Assembly (NCBI GenBank): GCA_937921865.1
Contig: CAKZWF010000003.1
Span: forward strand, 25,878 to 89,877
DNA length: 64,000 nt
Direction of reading: 5' to 3'
DNA from: an uncultured Pseudomonadales bacterium
GTDB lineage: Bacteria; Pseudomonadota; Gammaproteobacteria; Pseudomonadales; Azotimanducaceae
The notes beneath the pieces were generated by a model. The model was given only the letters and a program-made list of their open reading frames with translations, was not told the origin of the DNA and did not search any database. Below, in pieces: positions 29,689 to 38,543 of the stretch. A program made the position numbers and the translations under genes. Positions within the stretch are counted from its first letter, which is position 1. Every line of letters begins with the position of its first letter.

Positions 29689-31114
29689 TGGCCGGTGCTG
29701 TACTGATGATGGTTTTCCAGCGGCCACCGCGGAAACGCCAGACCAGCATCATGCCTTTCAGCAGATAATCACCCACCAGCGCGGAGTAAACCCAGACCAC
29801 CGGCAAACCCATATAGGTCGCCAGCGCGGCAAGCCCGCAGCGCACCCCGATCAGTCCGGCAATTGTTGCCATCAGCGGGAATCGGGTATCACCAGCACCG
29901 CGCAATGCCCCACCAATCGCAAACTCGATGGCCATCAGCGGCATGGACGCCCCCAGCAGATAAGTGAACTGCACCGTGTAAGTGACCGTGAGTTGCTCAT
30001 CACCGAGGAAAAAGTAGGCGAGCTCGTTTGCATAGATGATCACCAGTACCCCGAGCGTGCCCATGGAAATCATTGCCATACCCATGGCGCGCCAGCCGGC
30101 GCGGGACGCACCGGCATGGTCATTCGCACCTAACGCCTGGCCCACCAGGGTAGAACCGGCAATAGAGAAGCCGAACCCAACCGTCATACACACCATCAGC
30201 ATATTGACGCCGATGTTGTAGGCGGCAAAAGCCTCGGTTCCATAGAAGTTGCCAATCAGCATCAGAAACGCAAAGAAGCCGATCTGAAAGACAATCTGTT
30301 CAACGGCTGCCGGGTAGCCGATGTCCAGCAATCGACGCAGACGCTCTTTGCGCCACCAGCCACCGCCGACGTGTTTGACCCGGAACTTCTGTTTTACCCA
30401 CAGCACCATCAGCAGCAAAGCACCGGCGGTGAAAGACAGCCCCGCCGCAACCGCCGCCCCGGCAACCCCCATCTCTGGAAATCCATGGTGACCGAACACA
30501 AACAGGTACAGCAGCGGCAGATTGAGGACATTCACTCCAGCGCTTATCCACAATGGTGTCCAGGCATCGCCAGAGGCACGCAGCGCGGCACCGAGAATGA
30601 AATTCACCGCGAACGCCACATTGAACAGACACAGCCAGCGAATATTGTCTGCGGCCATCTCCAGGGTGTGCTGATCAAGGCCGAAGACGCCGGCAATAGC
30701 CGGCGCAAAGAAGTAGCCGAGTACCGTGACCAGCAGCGAAAAAGCCCCGGCCAGCACCAGCGACGCCATGGTCACCCGACTGGCTTCAGTGTAGTCACCG
30801 GCTCCCCAGGCTCGCGCAACCAGAGCCGTTGTCCCGGCGCTGACAGCCATCAGAACAGCCTGCATTGCAAAAAACACGCGTTGTCCGGCGCCGACGGCGG
30901 CAAGCGCCTGAGCACCCAGTTCGCCGATAAATTTGGTCTGTACCATGCCGACAATCGTGAACGACAGATTCCCGAGAATCGACGGAATGGCCAGTTGGGC
31001 AATAGTCGGGGTTTGAGTTTCGTCGGCAGCCGGTGACGCATAGTGCTCCAGCGCTTCAGCCGCATTCTCGTCAGCGATACTCGGATAATCTGAATCTTCG
31101 GAGCGGTTCGACAC
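29681..31114 (-). CDS. MATE family efflux transporter
   Basis: LAIPSILGNLSFTIVGMVQTKFIGELGAQALAAVG; 12 TM. Confidence 0.92.
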   Translation of the reverse strand: MSNRSEDSDYPSIADENAAEALEHYASPAADETQTPTIAQLAIPSILGNLSFTIVGMVQTKFIGELGAQALAAVGAGQRVFFAMQAVLMAVSAGTTALVARAWGAGDYTEASRVTMASLVLAGAFSLLVTVLGYFFAPAIAGVFGLDQHTLEMAADNIRWLCLFNVAFAVNFILGAALRASGDAWTPLWISAGVNVLNLPLLYLFVFGHHGFPEMGVAGAAVAAGLSFTAGALLLMVLWVKQKFRVKHVGGGWWRKERLRRLLDIGYPAAVEQIVFQIGFFAFLMLIGNFYGTEAFAAYNIGVNMLMVCMTVGFGFSIAGSTLVGQALGANDHAGASRAGWRAMGMAMISMGTLGVLVIIYANELAYFFLGDEQLTVTYTVQFTYLLGASMPLMAIEFAIGGALRGAGDTRFPLMATIAGLIGVRCGLAALATYMGLPVVWVYSALVGDYLLKGMMLVWRFRGGRWKTIISTAPASA

Positions 31115-31215
31115 AGGGGTCCTTACTAAATTCGGCCTGCCAAAATTGGCCTGTTACAATTCCCGACAACGCAGTGGCGTCGTTCCCTGACTACGCACTC
31201 ACGTCTACTCCAGGT

Positions 31216-31235
31216 AACACAGACATGTCTGTGTT
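31216..31235. promoter_or_regulatory. 20-bp perfect palindrome AACACAGACATGTCTGTGTT, candidate operator
   Basis: Self-complementary sequence in the divergent spacer between MATE (-) and enoyl-CoA hydratase (+). Confidence 0.55.
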
Positions 31236-31307
31236 TCACGGGGTCAGCGGCACTGCCAAACTGCGCGCACGCTTAAAGATGCGCCCACTAAGCACTCAAG
31301 GATACAG

Positions 31308-32126
31308 ATGACGAACCCTGTCTCTCCCAAAGACTACGCGGACCTCTCGGTTACCACCGAAAACTTCATTCGTACGGTGGAACTACAGCGTCCCCCGAAC
31401 AACTTTTTCGACTACAACCTCATCAGCCAGATTGCTGACGCTTTCGATAGCGCCGATGCGGACCCGGAATGTCGCGTCATCGTCCTCGCCGCAGCCGGCA
31501 AACACTTCTGTGCCGGCGCTAATTTCGGCACCGGAAACAACGACAATACCGGAAACGATGAGTTTACCGAGGAAGGCTTCAAGAACACCACAGGAAAACT
31601 CTATCGCGAGGCTGCACGCCTGTTCGCCTGCCAGACACCCATCATCGGCGCCATCCACGGCGCTGCCATCGGCGGTGGACTCGGGCTGGCGCTGGTCCCG
31701 GATTTTCGGGTGGCCTGCCCGGAGGCGCGCTTTGCGGCCAACTTCACCAAACTGGGCATCCACCAGGGTTTCGGCATCTCGGTCACTCTGCCGCGAATTG
31801 TCGGCCAGCAGGCCGCTTCACTGATGCTGCTGACCGGCCGCCGGATCAACGGCTCGCAAGCTGCTGAGATGGGGCTGGTCGACGTGCTGACCAGCCAGGA
31901 CCGGGTCCGCGCAGAGGCGCTGCAACTGGCAGCAGAGATTGCCGCTAATGCTCCGCTGGCCATCACCTCGGTACGCGCAACGCTGCGCGGATCGCTGGCT
32001 GACGAAGTCCGCTCCGCCACTGAGCACGAACTCAAAGAACAGCAGTGGCTGAGGGCCACCGAAGATGCCGCAGAAGGCATCCGCTCGGTCGCCGAACGCC
32101 GCGCCGGCCAGTTTCAAGGTCGCTGA
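31308..32126 (+). CDS. Enoyl-CoA hydratase/isomerase family protein
   Basis: AAAGKHFCAGANFG, GAIHGAAIGGGLGLALVPDFRVA. Confidence 0.92.
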   Translation: MTNPVSPKDYADLSVTTENFIRTVELQRPPNNFFDYNLISQIADAFDSADADPECRVIVLAAAGKHFCAGANFGTGNNDNTGNDEFTEEGFKNTTGKLYREAARLFACQTPIIGAIHGAAIGGGLGLALVPDFRVACPEARFAANFTKLGIHQGFGISVTLPRIVGQQAASLMLLTGRRINGSQAAEMGLVDVLTSQDRVRAEALQLAAEIAANAPLAITSVRATLRGSLADEVRSATEHELKEQQWLRATEDAAEGIRSVAERRAGQFQGR

Positions 32127-32166
32127 AATTCATACCCAAAATTCATCACTGACGAGGAAAACCACA

Positions 32167-33069
32167 ATGAATACCGGAAAACTTGGCGTCTGGTACTTTT
32201 TCGACGGCTTGCCCGCACCTGTCGCTGCTGACGCAGCAAAGCGCATCGAAGCACTCGGCTACGGCACCCTGTGGATTCCCGAGACGGTTGGACGCGACCC
32301 GCTGGTCCATGCCGCCTGGCTGCTGGCAAATACCACGAAGCTGAACCTGGCCACCGGTATCGCCAACATTTATCACCGCGAACCGGGTGTGACGATGGCG
32401 GGTCAGAAAACCCTGGCCGAGCAGTCGGGCGGACGCTTCCTGCTGGGTCTGGGGGTATCCCACAAACCAATGGTTGAAGGCGTTCGTGGTCTTGAATACG
32501 GACCGCCGGTTGCCAGCATGCGCAAGTATCTGGAGGGCATGGCCACCGCACCCTACAATGGTGCTGCACCGGCGGAAGAACCGAAAACGGTCATTGCTGC
32601 ACTGGGGCCAAAAATGCTGGAACTGGCCCGCGATAAATGCGCAGGCGCTCACCCTTACTTCACCTCACCCGATCACACCGCTATGGCCCGGGAGATCCTC
32701 GGCCCTGAACCGATGCTGTGTGTTGAACAGAAGATTGTGCTTGAACCGGATGCAGACAAAGCCAGAGCCCTGGCCCGACCGGTGGCGTCGATTTATGCAG
32801 GCCTTCCGAACTATCGCAACAACTGGCTGCGAATGGGTTTAGAAGAGTCAGACTTCGAAAACGGCGGTTCTGACAAGTTCATAGACACAACATTTGCGTG
32901 GGGCAACGTCAGCAAAATCAGTGAGCGAATCAAAGCGCACTTCGACGCCGGCGCATCACATGTATGTATTCAGCCGGTGAACCCGAACGGCCAGTTCGGC
33001 GCACTGCACTGGGAATCGCTCGAAGCCATAGCCAGCGAATTCAATCTGCAAGGCGACGGGCAATCATGA
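32167..33069 (+). CDS. LLM class flavin/F420-dependent oxidoreductase
   Basis: LGVWYFFDGLPAPVAADAAKRIEALGYGTLWIPE, SGGRFLLGLGVSHKPMVEG. Confidence 0.88.
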   Translation: MNTGKLGVWYFFDGLPAPVAADAAKRIEALGYGTLWIPETVGRDPLVHAAWLLANTTKLNLATGIANIYHREPGVTMAGQKTLAEQSGGRFLLGLGVSHKPMVEGVRGLEYGPPVASMRKYLEGMATAPYNGAAPAEEPKTVIAALGPKMLELARDKCAGAHPYFTSPDHTAMAREILGPEPMLCVEQKIVLEPDADKARALARPVASIYAGLPNYRNNWLRMGLEESDFENGGSDKFIDTTFAWGNVSKISERIKAHFDAGASHVCIQPVNPNGQFGALHWESLEAIASEFNLQGDGQS

Positions 33070-33764
33070 CCAACACTACGTCAAACCAGCCGTTGCAGGG
33101 ACAGGTGGTCATCGTCACCGGCGCAGCCGGCGCTCTAGGGCGGGCAGTTGTGGATCGATTCTCTCTACTGGGCGCCAGGGTTGCCCAGCTGGACGTGATC
33201 GCAATCAGCAATGACCACTACTGCGACACCTGTGACCTCACTGATGCCGCCGCCGTCCAGAGTGCCGTTGCGCGGATTGTCAGAGAACTCGGGGCAGTCA
33301 ACATCGTCGCCAACATCGCCGGCGGTTTCGCGATGGGTGAGACTGTTCATGAGACGAAAGCTGAAACCTGGGACTTTCTGATGGGGCTGAACGCAAGCTC
33401 CGTTCTCAATATGGCACGAGCAGCTGTACCCCACATGCTCAAGCAGGGTGCCGGCAAATTCGTTAACGTCGGGGCTGAACCGGGCCAGCGCGGTGCTGCG
33501 CTGATGGGCGCTTATGCGGCATCAAAAAGCGTGGTCATTCGACTGACCGAGACCATGGCTGAAGAGCTGAAGGAACAGGGCATCAATGTGAACTGTGTGC
33601 TGCCCAGTATCATCGATACCGAACGCAACCGCAGTGACATGCCAGATGCGGATTTCAGCCGCTGGGTGACACCGGAAGCAATGGCGCGAGTGGTGAGTTT
33701 CCTAGCTTCCGCAGATGCGGATCCGATCCACGGCGCAGCCATCCCGGTGACCGGTCTTTCCTGA
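33066..33764 (+). CDS. SDR family oxidoreductase
   Basis: VVIVTGAAGALGRAVVDRF, NIAGGF, YAASKSVVIRLTETMAEEL; ATGA overlap with LLM gene. Confidence 0.92.
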   Translation: MTNTTSNQPLQGQVVIVTGAAGALGRAVVDRFSLLGARVAQLDVIAISNDHYCDTCDLTDAAAVQSAVARIVRELGAVNIVANIAGGFAMGETVHETKAETWDFLMGLNASSVLNMARAAVPHMLKQGAGKFVNVGAEPGQRGAALMGAYAASKSVVIRLTETMAEELKEQGINVNCVLPSIIDTERNRSDMPDADFSRWVTPEAMARVVSFLASADADPIHGAAIPVTGLS

Positions 33765-33781
33765 TCGGAAGTTGATGCTCG

Positions 33782-34264
33782 CTAGGGGTTGAAGGTGCCA
33801 TAGCCGCCGCGGAAAAACAGCAGCGGCTGGGCATCTGCTTCGACCACAGCCAGGTCCCGAACTCTGCCCACCGCGATGGTATGGTCCCCGGCGTCGTGTT
33901 CGGCTTGCAGATCACAGTCGATGTAGGCCAGCACGCTGGTCAGAATTGGTGATCCAGTCACCCCCGTTCGCCAGTCCAGCCCCGCAAACTTATCAGCCCC
34001 CGATTGCGCAAAACGCTCGCACACCGCCTGGTGATGCGCGCCAAGCACGTTGATACAGAAACTGCCGGAATCACGCAGCTTAGGCCAGCTCGAACTCTGC
34101 TTACCGGGAAACAAGGCAACTAACGGCGGATCCAGAGACAGTGAGGAAAAAGACTGCGCCGCAAAACCAGCCGGAATACCTTCCAGCATACCGGTTGCGA
34201 CAACAACCCCGGAACAGAACTGTCCGAGGGTCGCACGAAAATCAGCGGAAATGACGTCACTCAT
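33782..34264 (-). CDS. Flavin reductase family protein
   Basis: DFRATLGQFCSGVVVATG, AQSFSSLSLDPPLVALFPGKQSSSWPKLRDSGSFCINVL. Confidence 0.9.
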   Translation of the reverse strand: MSDVISADFRATLGQFCSGVVVATGMLEGIPAGFAAQSFSSLSLDPPLVALFPGKQSSSWPKLRDSGSFCINVLGAHHQAVCERFAQSGADKFAGLDWRTGVTGSPILTSVLAYIDCDLQAEHDAGDHTIAVGRVRDLAVVEADAQPLLFFRGGYGTFNP

Positions 34265-34452
34265 CTGGGTTGCCGGGTCCTGTCGTGGAGGTGTTATCAA
34301 GCAGCGACTATACCGAGGTGCACGGCAGGCGGGCAATCAACCGGCTGACATCAGATCTGTCTGATCTTTACCGCGTCGCGGCCATGAATGCCTCTGGGCC
34401 TTCGAATGATTTAGACTCCGGGTTGATCATGCGAACAACACAGGAGACACCG

Positions 34453-35640
34453 GTGACAAACAGCTTTCGTGAAGAAGTCAGAACCTGGCTGGAGGACAAC
34501 TGTCCGCAGTCGATGCGCACACCGATGCCGGAAGCAGAAACAGTCTGGGGCGGTCGAAACCAGCAGTTTTCGAATCCGGACGCGAAACTCTGGCTGGAAC
34601 GCATGGCAGAAAAAGGCTGGACCTGCCCGACCTGGCCACGCGAGTACGGTGGCGGCGGCCTGAGTGCAGAAGACAATCGTATCCTCAGCGAGGAACTGCG
34701 CAAGATCAACGCTCGACCGGCACTGCAGAGCTTTGGCATATGGATGCTTGGACCGGCTCTGCTGGAATTCGCCAGCCACGAACAGAAGCTCGAATTTCTG
34801 CCGTCCATCTGCCGGGGTGAGATCCGCTGGTGTCAGGGCTATTCGGAACCGGGTTATGGCTCAGATCTGGCGGGGCTGCAGACCAGGGCTGAAGACCAGG
34901 GTGATCACTATCTCGTCAACGGTTCAAAAATCTGGACATCCTACGCTGACGAAGCTGACTGGATTTTCTGCCTGGTCAGAACTGATTCCGATGCGCCGAA
35001 ACACGAAGGCATCAGCTTCCTGCTGTTCGACATGAACTCTCCGGGGGTCTCAACCGCGCCCATTAAGCTGATCAGCGGCTCGTCACCCTTCTGTCAGACC
35101 TTCTTCGACGATGTGAAAGTACCCAAACACCAGCTTGTCGGCGAACTCAACAAAGGCTGGACGATTGCCAAGCGGCTGCTGCAGCACGAACGCCAGATGA
35201 TCTCAGGTATCGGCGGCATATCTGCGCTGGGTGGTTCCGGTCGACGCCTGGAAGACATCGCCAAAGACTACGCGGGTGAAAACGCCGGCCGCATTGCTGA
35301 TCCGGCATTGAGGACTGCGCTCACCACCCAGAAAATGAACGACCAGGCTTTTCAATACACGATGATCCGCTCGACTGAAGAAGCAAAGATCGGCAAAGCC
35401 GATGGCAACCTTGCCAGCATCTTCAAGTACTACGGCACCGAGCAGAACAAACGTAAATACGAGCTGCTGCTGGAAACCATGGGCACCCGTTCCCTGGGCT
35501 GGGAGGGTGTCGGATTTGCTGACCGTGAACTCAACACCACCCGCCAGTGGCTGCGCTCGAAGGCCAACTCCATTGAAGGTGGCACCAGCGAAGTCCAGCT
35601 CAATGTCATCGCCAAACGCGTCCTGGGCCTGCCAGACTGA
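34453..35640 (+). CDS. Acyl-CoA dehydrogenase
   Basis: WCQGYSEPGYGSDLAGLQTRAED, SIEGGTSEVQLNVIAKRVLGL; GTG start after AGGAGA. Confidence 0.92.
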   Translation: MTNSFREEVRTWLEDNCPQSMRTPMPEAETVWGGRNQQFSNPDAKLWLERMAEKGWTCPTWPREYGGGGLSAEDNRILSEELRKINARPALQSFGIWMLGPALLEFASHEQKLEFLPSICRGEIRWCQGYSEPGYGSDLAGLQTRAEDQGDHYLVNGSKIWTSYADEADWIFCLVRTDSDAPKHEGISFLLFDMNSPGVSTAPIKLISGSSPFCQTFFDDVKVPKHQLVGELNKGWTIAKRLLQHERQMISGIGGISALGGSGRRLEDIAKDYAGENAGRIADPALRTALTTQKMNDQAFQYTMIRSTEEAKIGKADGNLASIFKYYGTEQNKRKYELLLETMGTRSLGWEGVGFADRELNTTRQWLRSKANSIEGGTSEVQLNVIAKRVLGLPD

Positions 35641-35752
35641 TTGCGACGATACTGGAGTGAACGTGAACGAGGACACGAATAAAGCTGGAGATATTCTGTA
35701 AGCTATTGATTTTTAATAATTTAACCCCAAATACGAGATGAAAGACACGGAT

Positions 35753-35774
35753 CCTGCAGCCGCAGCGCTGCAGG
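35753..35774. repeat. Short stem-loop CCTGCAG-CCGCAGCG-CTGCAGG in REP-like context (GGATCCTGCAG...CTGCAGGGATGACCGG)
   Basis: 7-bp perfect arms in intergenic spacer. Confidence 0.4.
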
Positions 35775-35853
35775 GATGACCGGCCCTGGTACTCGCAGCA
35801 TGACCGCGATACCGATGGTCGGTCTGGCGTCTACCCAATGACAGGAGAGGAAA

Positions 35854-36444
35854 ATGGAAACCATCATCGTTCTGGCCGTGATCGCGGCCATCGTGTTCTG
35901 GATAGTCGGCATCTACAACAAGCTGGTGACCTTGAAGAATCGCTTCAAGAACGCCTTCTCTCAGATCGAAGTCCAGCTGAAACGCCGCTACGACCTGATA
36001 CCTAATCTGGTCGAGACCGCGAAGGGCTACATGTCCCATGAACGGGAAACCCTCGAGGCAGTCATCAATGCCAGAAACCAGGCCATGGCCGGTCTGCAGG
36101 CAGCCGCCAAAGATCCGTCCAACGGCGATTCGATCAAACAGCTGGCCAGCGCGGAAGGTGCTCTGGGCGGTGCCCTCGGCAGGCTGAGCGTGGTCATGGA
36201 GGCTTACCCCGACCTGAAAGCCAATCAGAACATGATGCAGCTCTCCGAAGAGCTCACCAGCACTGAAAACAAGGTGGCGTTTTCTCGTCAGTCTTACAAC
36301 GATCAGGTCACCGGCTACAATACCTACAAGCAGACTTTTCCAGCGGTTGTACTGGCCAACGTGTTCGGCCACGTGAGTGATGCAACCCTGCTGGAGTACG
36401 AAGACCGCGAAGCCATGCAGGCTGCACCTGAGGTGTCTTTTTAA
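35854..36444 (+). CDS. LemA family protein
   Basis: YNKLVTLKNRFKNAFSQIEVQLKRRYDLIPNLVETAKGYMSHERETLEAVINARN. Confidence 0.95.
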   Translation: METIIVLAVIAAIVFWIVGIYNKLVTLKNRFKNAFSQIEVQLKRRYDLIPNLVETAKGYMSHERETLEAVINARNQAMAGLQAAAKDPSNGDSIKQLASAEGALGGALGRLSVVMEAYPDLKANQNMMQLSEELTSTENKVAFSRQSYNDQVTGYNTYKQTFPAVVLANVFGHVSDATLLEYEDREAMQAAPEVSF

Positions 36445-36471
36445 AGATCGATCTGAACTCTGGTTCGTCGC

Positions 36472-38469
36472 ATGAACTTCTTTGAAGCCCAGGACAATGC
36501 CAGGCGGAAAACCTGGCAGCTGCTGTTGCTGTTCGGTGCTGCAGTGCTGAGCCTGATTCTGTTGACCAACGTGCTGGTCGCAACCGTGGTGTTCTACTCC
36601 AACACGATGGCTTTTTCCGGTTCCGCGTCGTTGCTTGATCGCCTGGCGGCAATGCCCCCCGAGACCTGGATTCTGATCAGCGTTGCGGTCGTTACGGTGA
36701 TCGGACTCGCCTGTCTATATAAGTATCTGGCACTGCGTGGCGGCGGGCGGGCCATTGCTGAGATGCTCGGCGGGCGACCACTGAATTACGATGCCACTAC
36801 CGGCGGCACCCGCAGGCTGCTGAACATTGTCGAAGAGATGGCTATCGCATCCGGCATTCCGGTACCGCCGGTGTATCTGATTCCCGAATCCAGCATCAAC
36901 GCGTTCGCCGCCGGCTTCAATCAGGACGATGCGGTGATCGGGGTCAATCAGGGCACGATTGATCAGCTCAACCGCGACGAACTGCAGGGGGTGATTGCCC
37001 ATGAATTCAGCCATATCGTCAATGGCGACACCCGCATCAACCTTCGGCTGATTGCCGCACTGCATGGCATCATCTTCCTCAGCATGGTCGGCCACACCAT
37101 CATCCGCAGCATGCGCTTCTCCTCATCCAGAGACCGTAAAGGTGGGGGCACTGCACCCATTCTGGCGCTGGGTCTCGGACTGATGGTAATCGGCTATGCG
37201 GGAACCTTTTTCGGCAATCTGATCAAAGCCGCAGTGAGCCGCCAGCGTGAGTATCTGGCAGATGCGGCAGCCGTCCAGTTCACCCGCAACCCCGACGGCA
37301 TCGCTAACGCCCTGAAGCGCATAGGTGGGCTGCAGAACGGTTCAGACATGTCGGTTGCCAGTGCCACCGAAGCCAGCCACCTGTTCTTTGGCCAGGTGCA
37401 GCATTTTTTTCTGAACAGCATCATGGCCACCCACCCGCCACTGCCAAAGCGGATCAGCGCCATCGAACCCCGCTGGGATGGCGAATTTCTGCCGCCGCGC
37501 GTGAGCGCTGATCTAGCCCGCTCAGACGCCTCCGCCGACGATCAACGACCGCAACCCGGGATCAGCGGCAACGAACTCGGCACCCTGGCACTGGCCGCAG
37601 CGGTCTCTGACGCCGCAGCCGGCGCAGCGAACGCGGGCGCAGACGCCGTCGTCGCACAGGTGGGCACGCTCACCCCATCAGGACTCGAGAACGCACACCA
37701 GCTGATTCAATCCACCGATAAACGGCTTCGCGATGCCGCACATGATGCCTGGGGTGCACGTGGGCTGATTTACGCGATGCTGGTCGACCCGGAAGGCCCG
37801 CGCACCTCAGAACAACAGACATATCTGCTCGAACACGCTGAACCCGGCGTGCCCGAGTTCACCCGTTCTCTGCTCGACCCGGTCAGTAAGCTCGATCCCG
37901 CCAGGCTTCTGACGCTGGTAGAGATGTCGATGCCGGCACTGAAAGCTCTGTCTGAGCCGCAGTATCAGCGCTTCATCAACAACTGCATCAAGCTGATCAA
38001 AGCAGATGGCCGGATCAGCCTGTTTGAATGGGTACTGCATAGATTACTGTTAAAAGAACTCAGGCCTCATTTTGAAGGACCACGCCGGGTCCCGATCCGC
38101 CATCGCAGCATCGACTCAGTTGCAGATCATGCAGCCAGACTGCTTTCAGTCCTGGCTGTGACCGGCAACCCCGATAAGCCCGGAGCTTGCCAGGAAGCGT
38201 TCGCCGCCGGCGCACAACAACTTGGTATGGAAGTGACCTTCACAACGGATCCAGACCCGAATTTCCAGAATCTGAATGCGGCGATAGCCGAGCTGCAACA
38301 ACTCAAACCACTGTTGAAACCAAAACTACTGAAAGCCTGCGCAGCCACGGTGCTGGCTGATGACAATGTGACCAGCGCCGAGGGCGCACTGCTGCAGGGT
38401 GTTGCAGCCGCCCTCGACTGCCCTCTGCCACCGTCCATCTATCAGCCGGTTACCGACCAGAAAACCTGA
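36472..38469 (+). CDS. Membrane M48 family metallopeptidase with C-terminal TerB-like region
   Basis: VIAHEFSHIVNGDTRIN, four N-terminal TM; C-terminal FINNCIKLIKADGRISLFEWVLHRLL and AATVLADDNVTSAEGALLQGVAAALDCPLPP. Confidence 0.88.
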   Translation: MNFFEAQDNARRKTWQLLLLFGAAVLSLILLTNVLVATVVFYSNTMAFSGSASLLDRLAAMPPETWILISVAVVTVIGLACLYKYLALRGGGRAIAEMLGGRPLNYDATTGGTRRLLNIVEEMAIASGIPVPPVYLIPESSINAFAAGFNQDDAVIGVNQGTIDQLNRDELQGVIAHEFSHIVNGDTRINLRLIAALHGIIFLSMVGHTIIRSMRFSSSRDRKGGGTAPILALGLGLMVIGYAGTFFGNLIKAAVSRQREYLADAAAVQFTRNPDGIANALKRIGGLQNGSDMSVASATEASHLFFGQVQHFFLNSIMATHPPLPKRISAIEPRWDGEFLPPRVSADLARSDASADDQRPQPGISGNELGTLALAAAVSDAAAGAANAGADAVVAQVGTLTPSGLENAHQLIQSTDKRLRDAAHDAWGARGLIYAMLVDPEGPRTSEQQTYLLEHAEPGVPEFTRSLLDPVSKLDPARLLTLVEMSMPALKALSEPQYQRFINNCIKLIKADGRISLFEWVLHRLLLKELRPHFEGPRRVPIRHRSIDSVADHAARLLSVLAVTGNPDKPGACQEAFAAGAQQLGMEVTFTTDPDPNFQNLNAAIAELQQLKPLLKPKLLKACAATVLADDNVTSAEGALLQGVAAALDCPLPPSIYQPVTDQKT

Positions 38470-38543
38470 GCAAATTCGAATCGCGGTGTTCATCGCAGAC
38501 CTCAGCTCTTAAACTGGGCCTTTCCAGAAGTAGCTTCTCTCGA

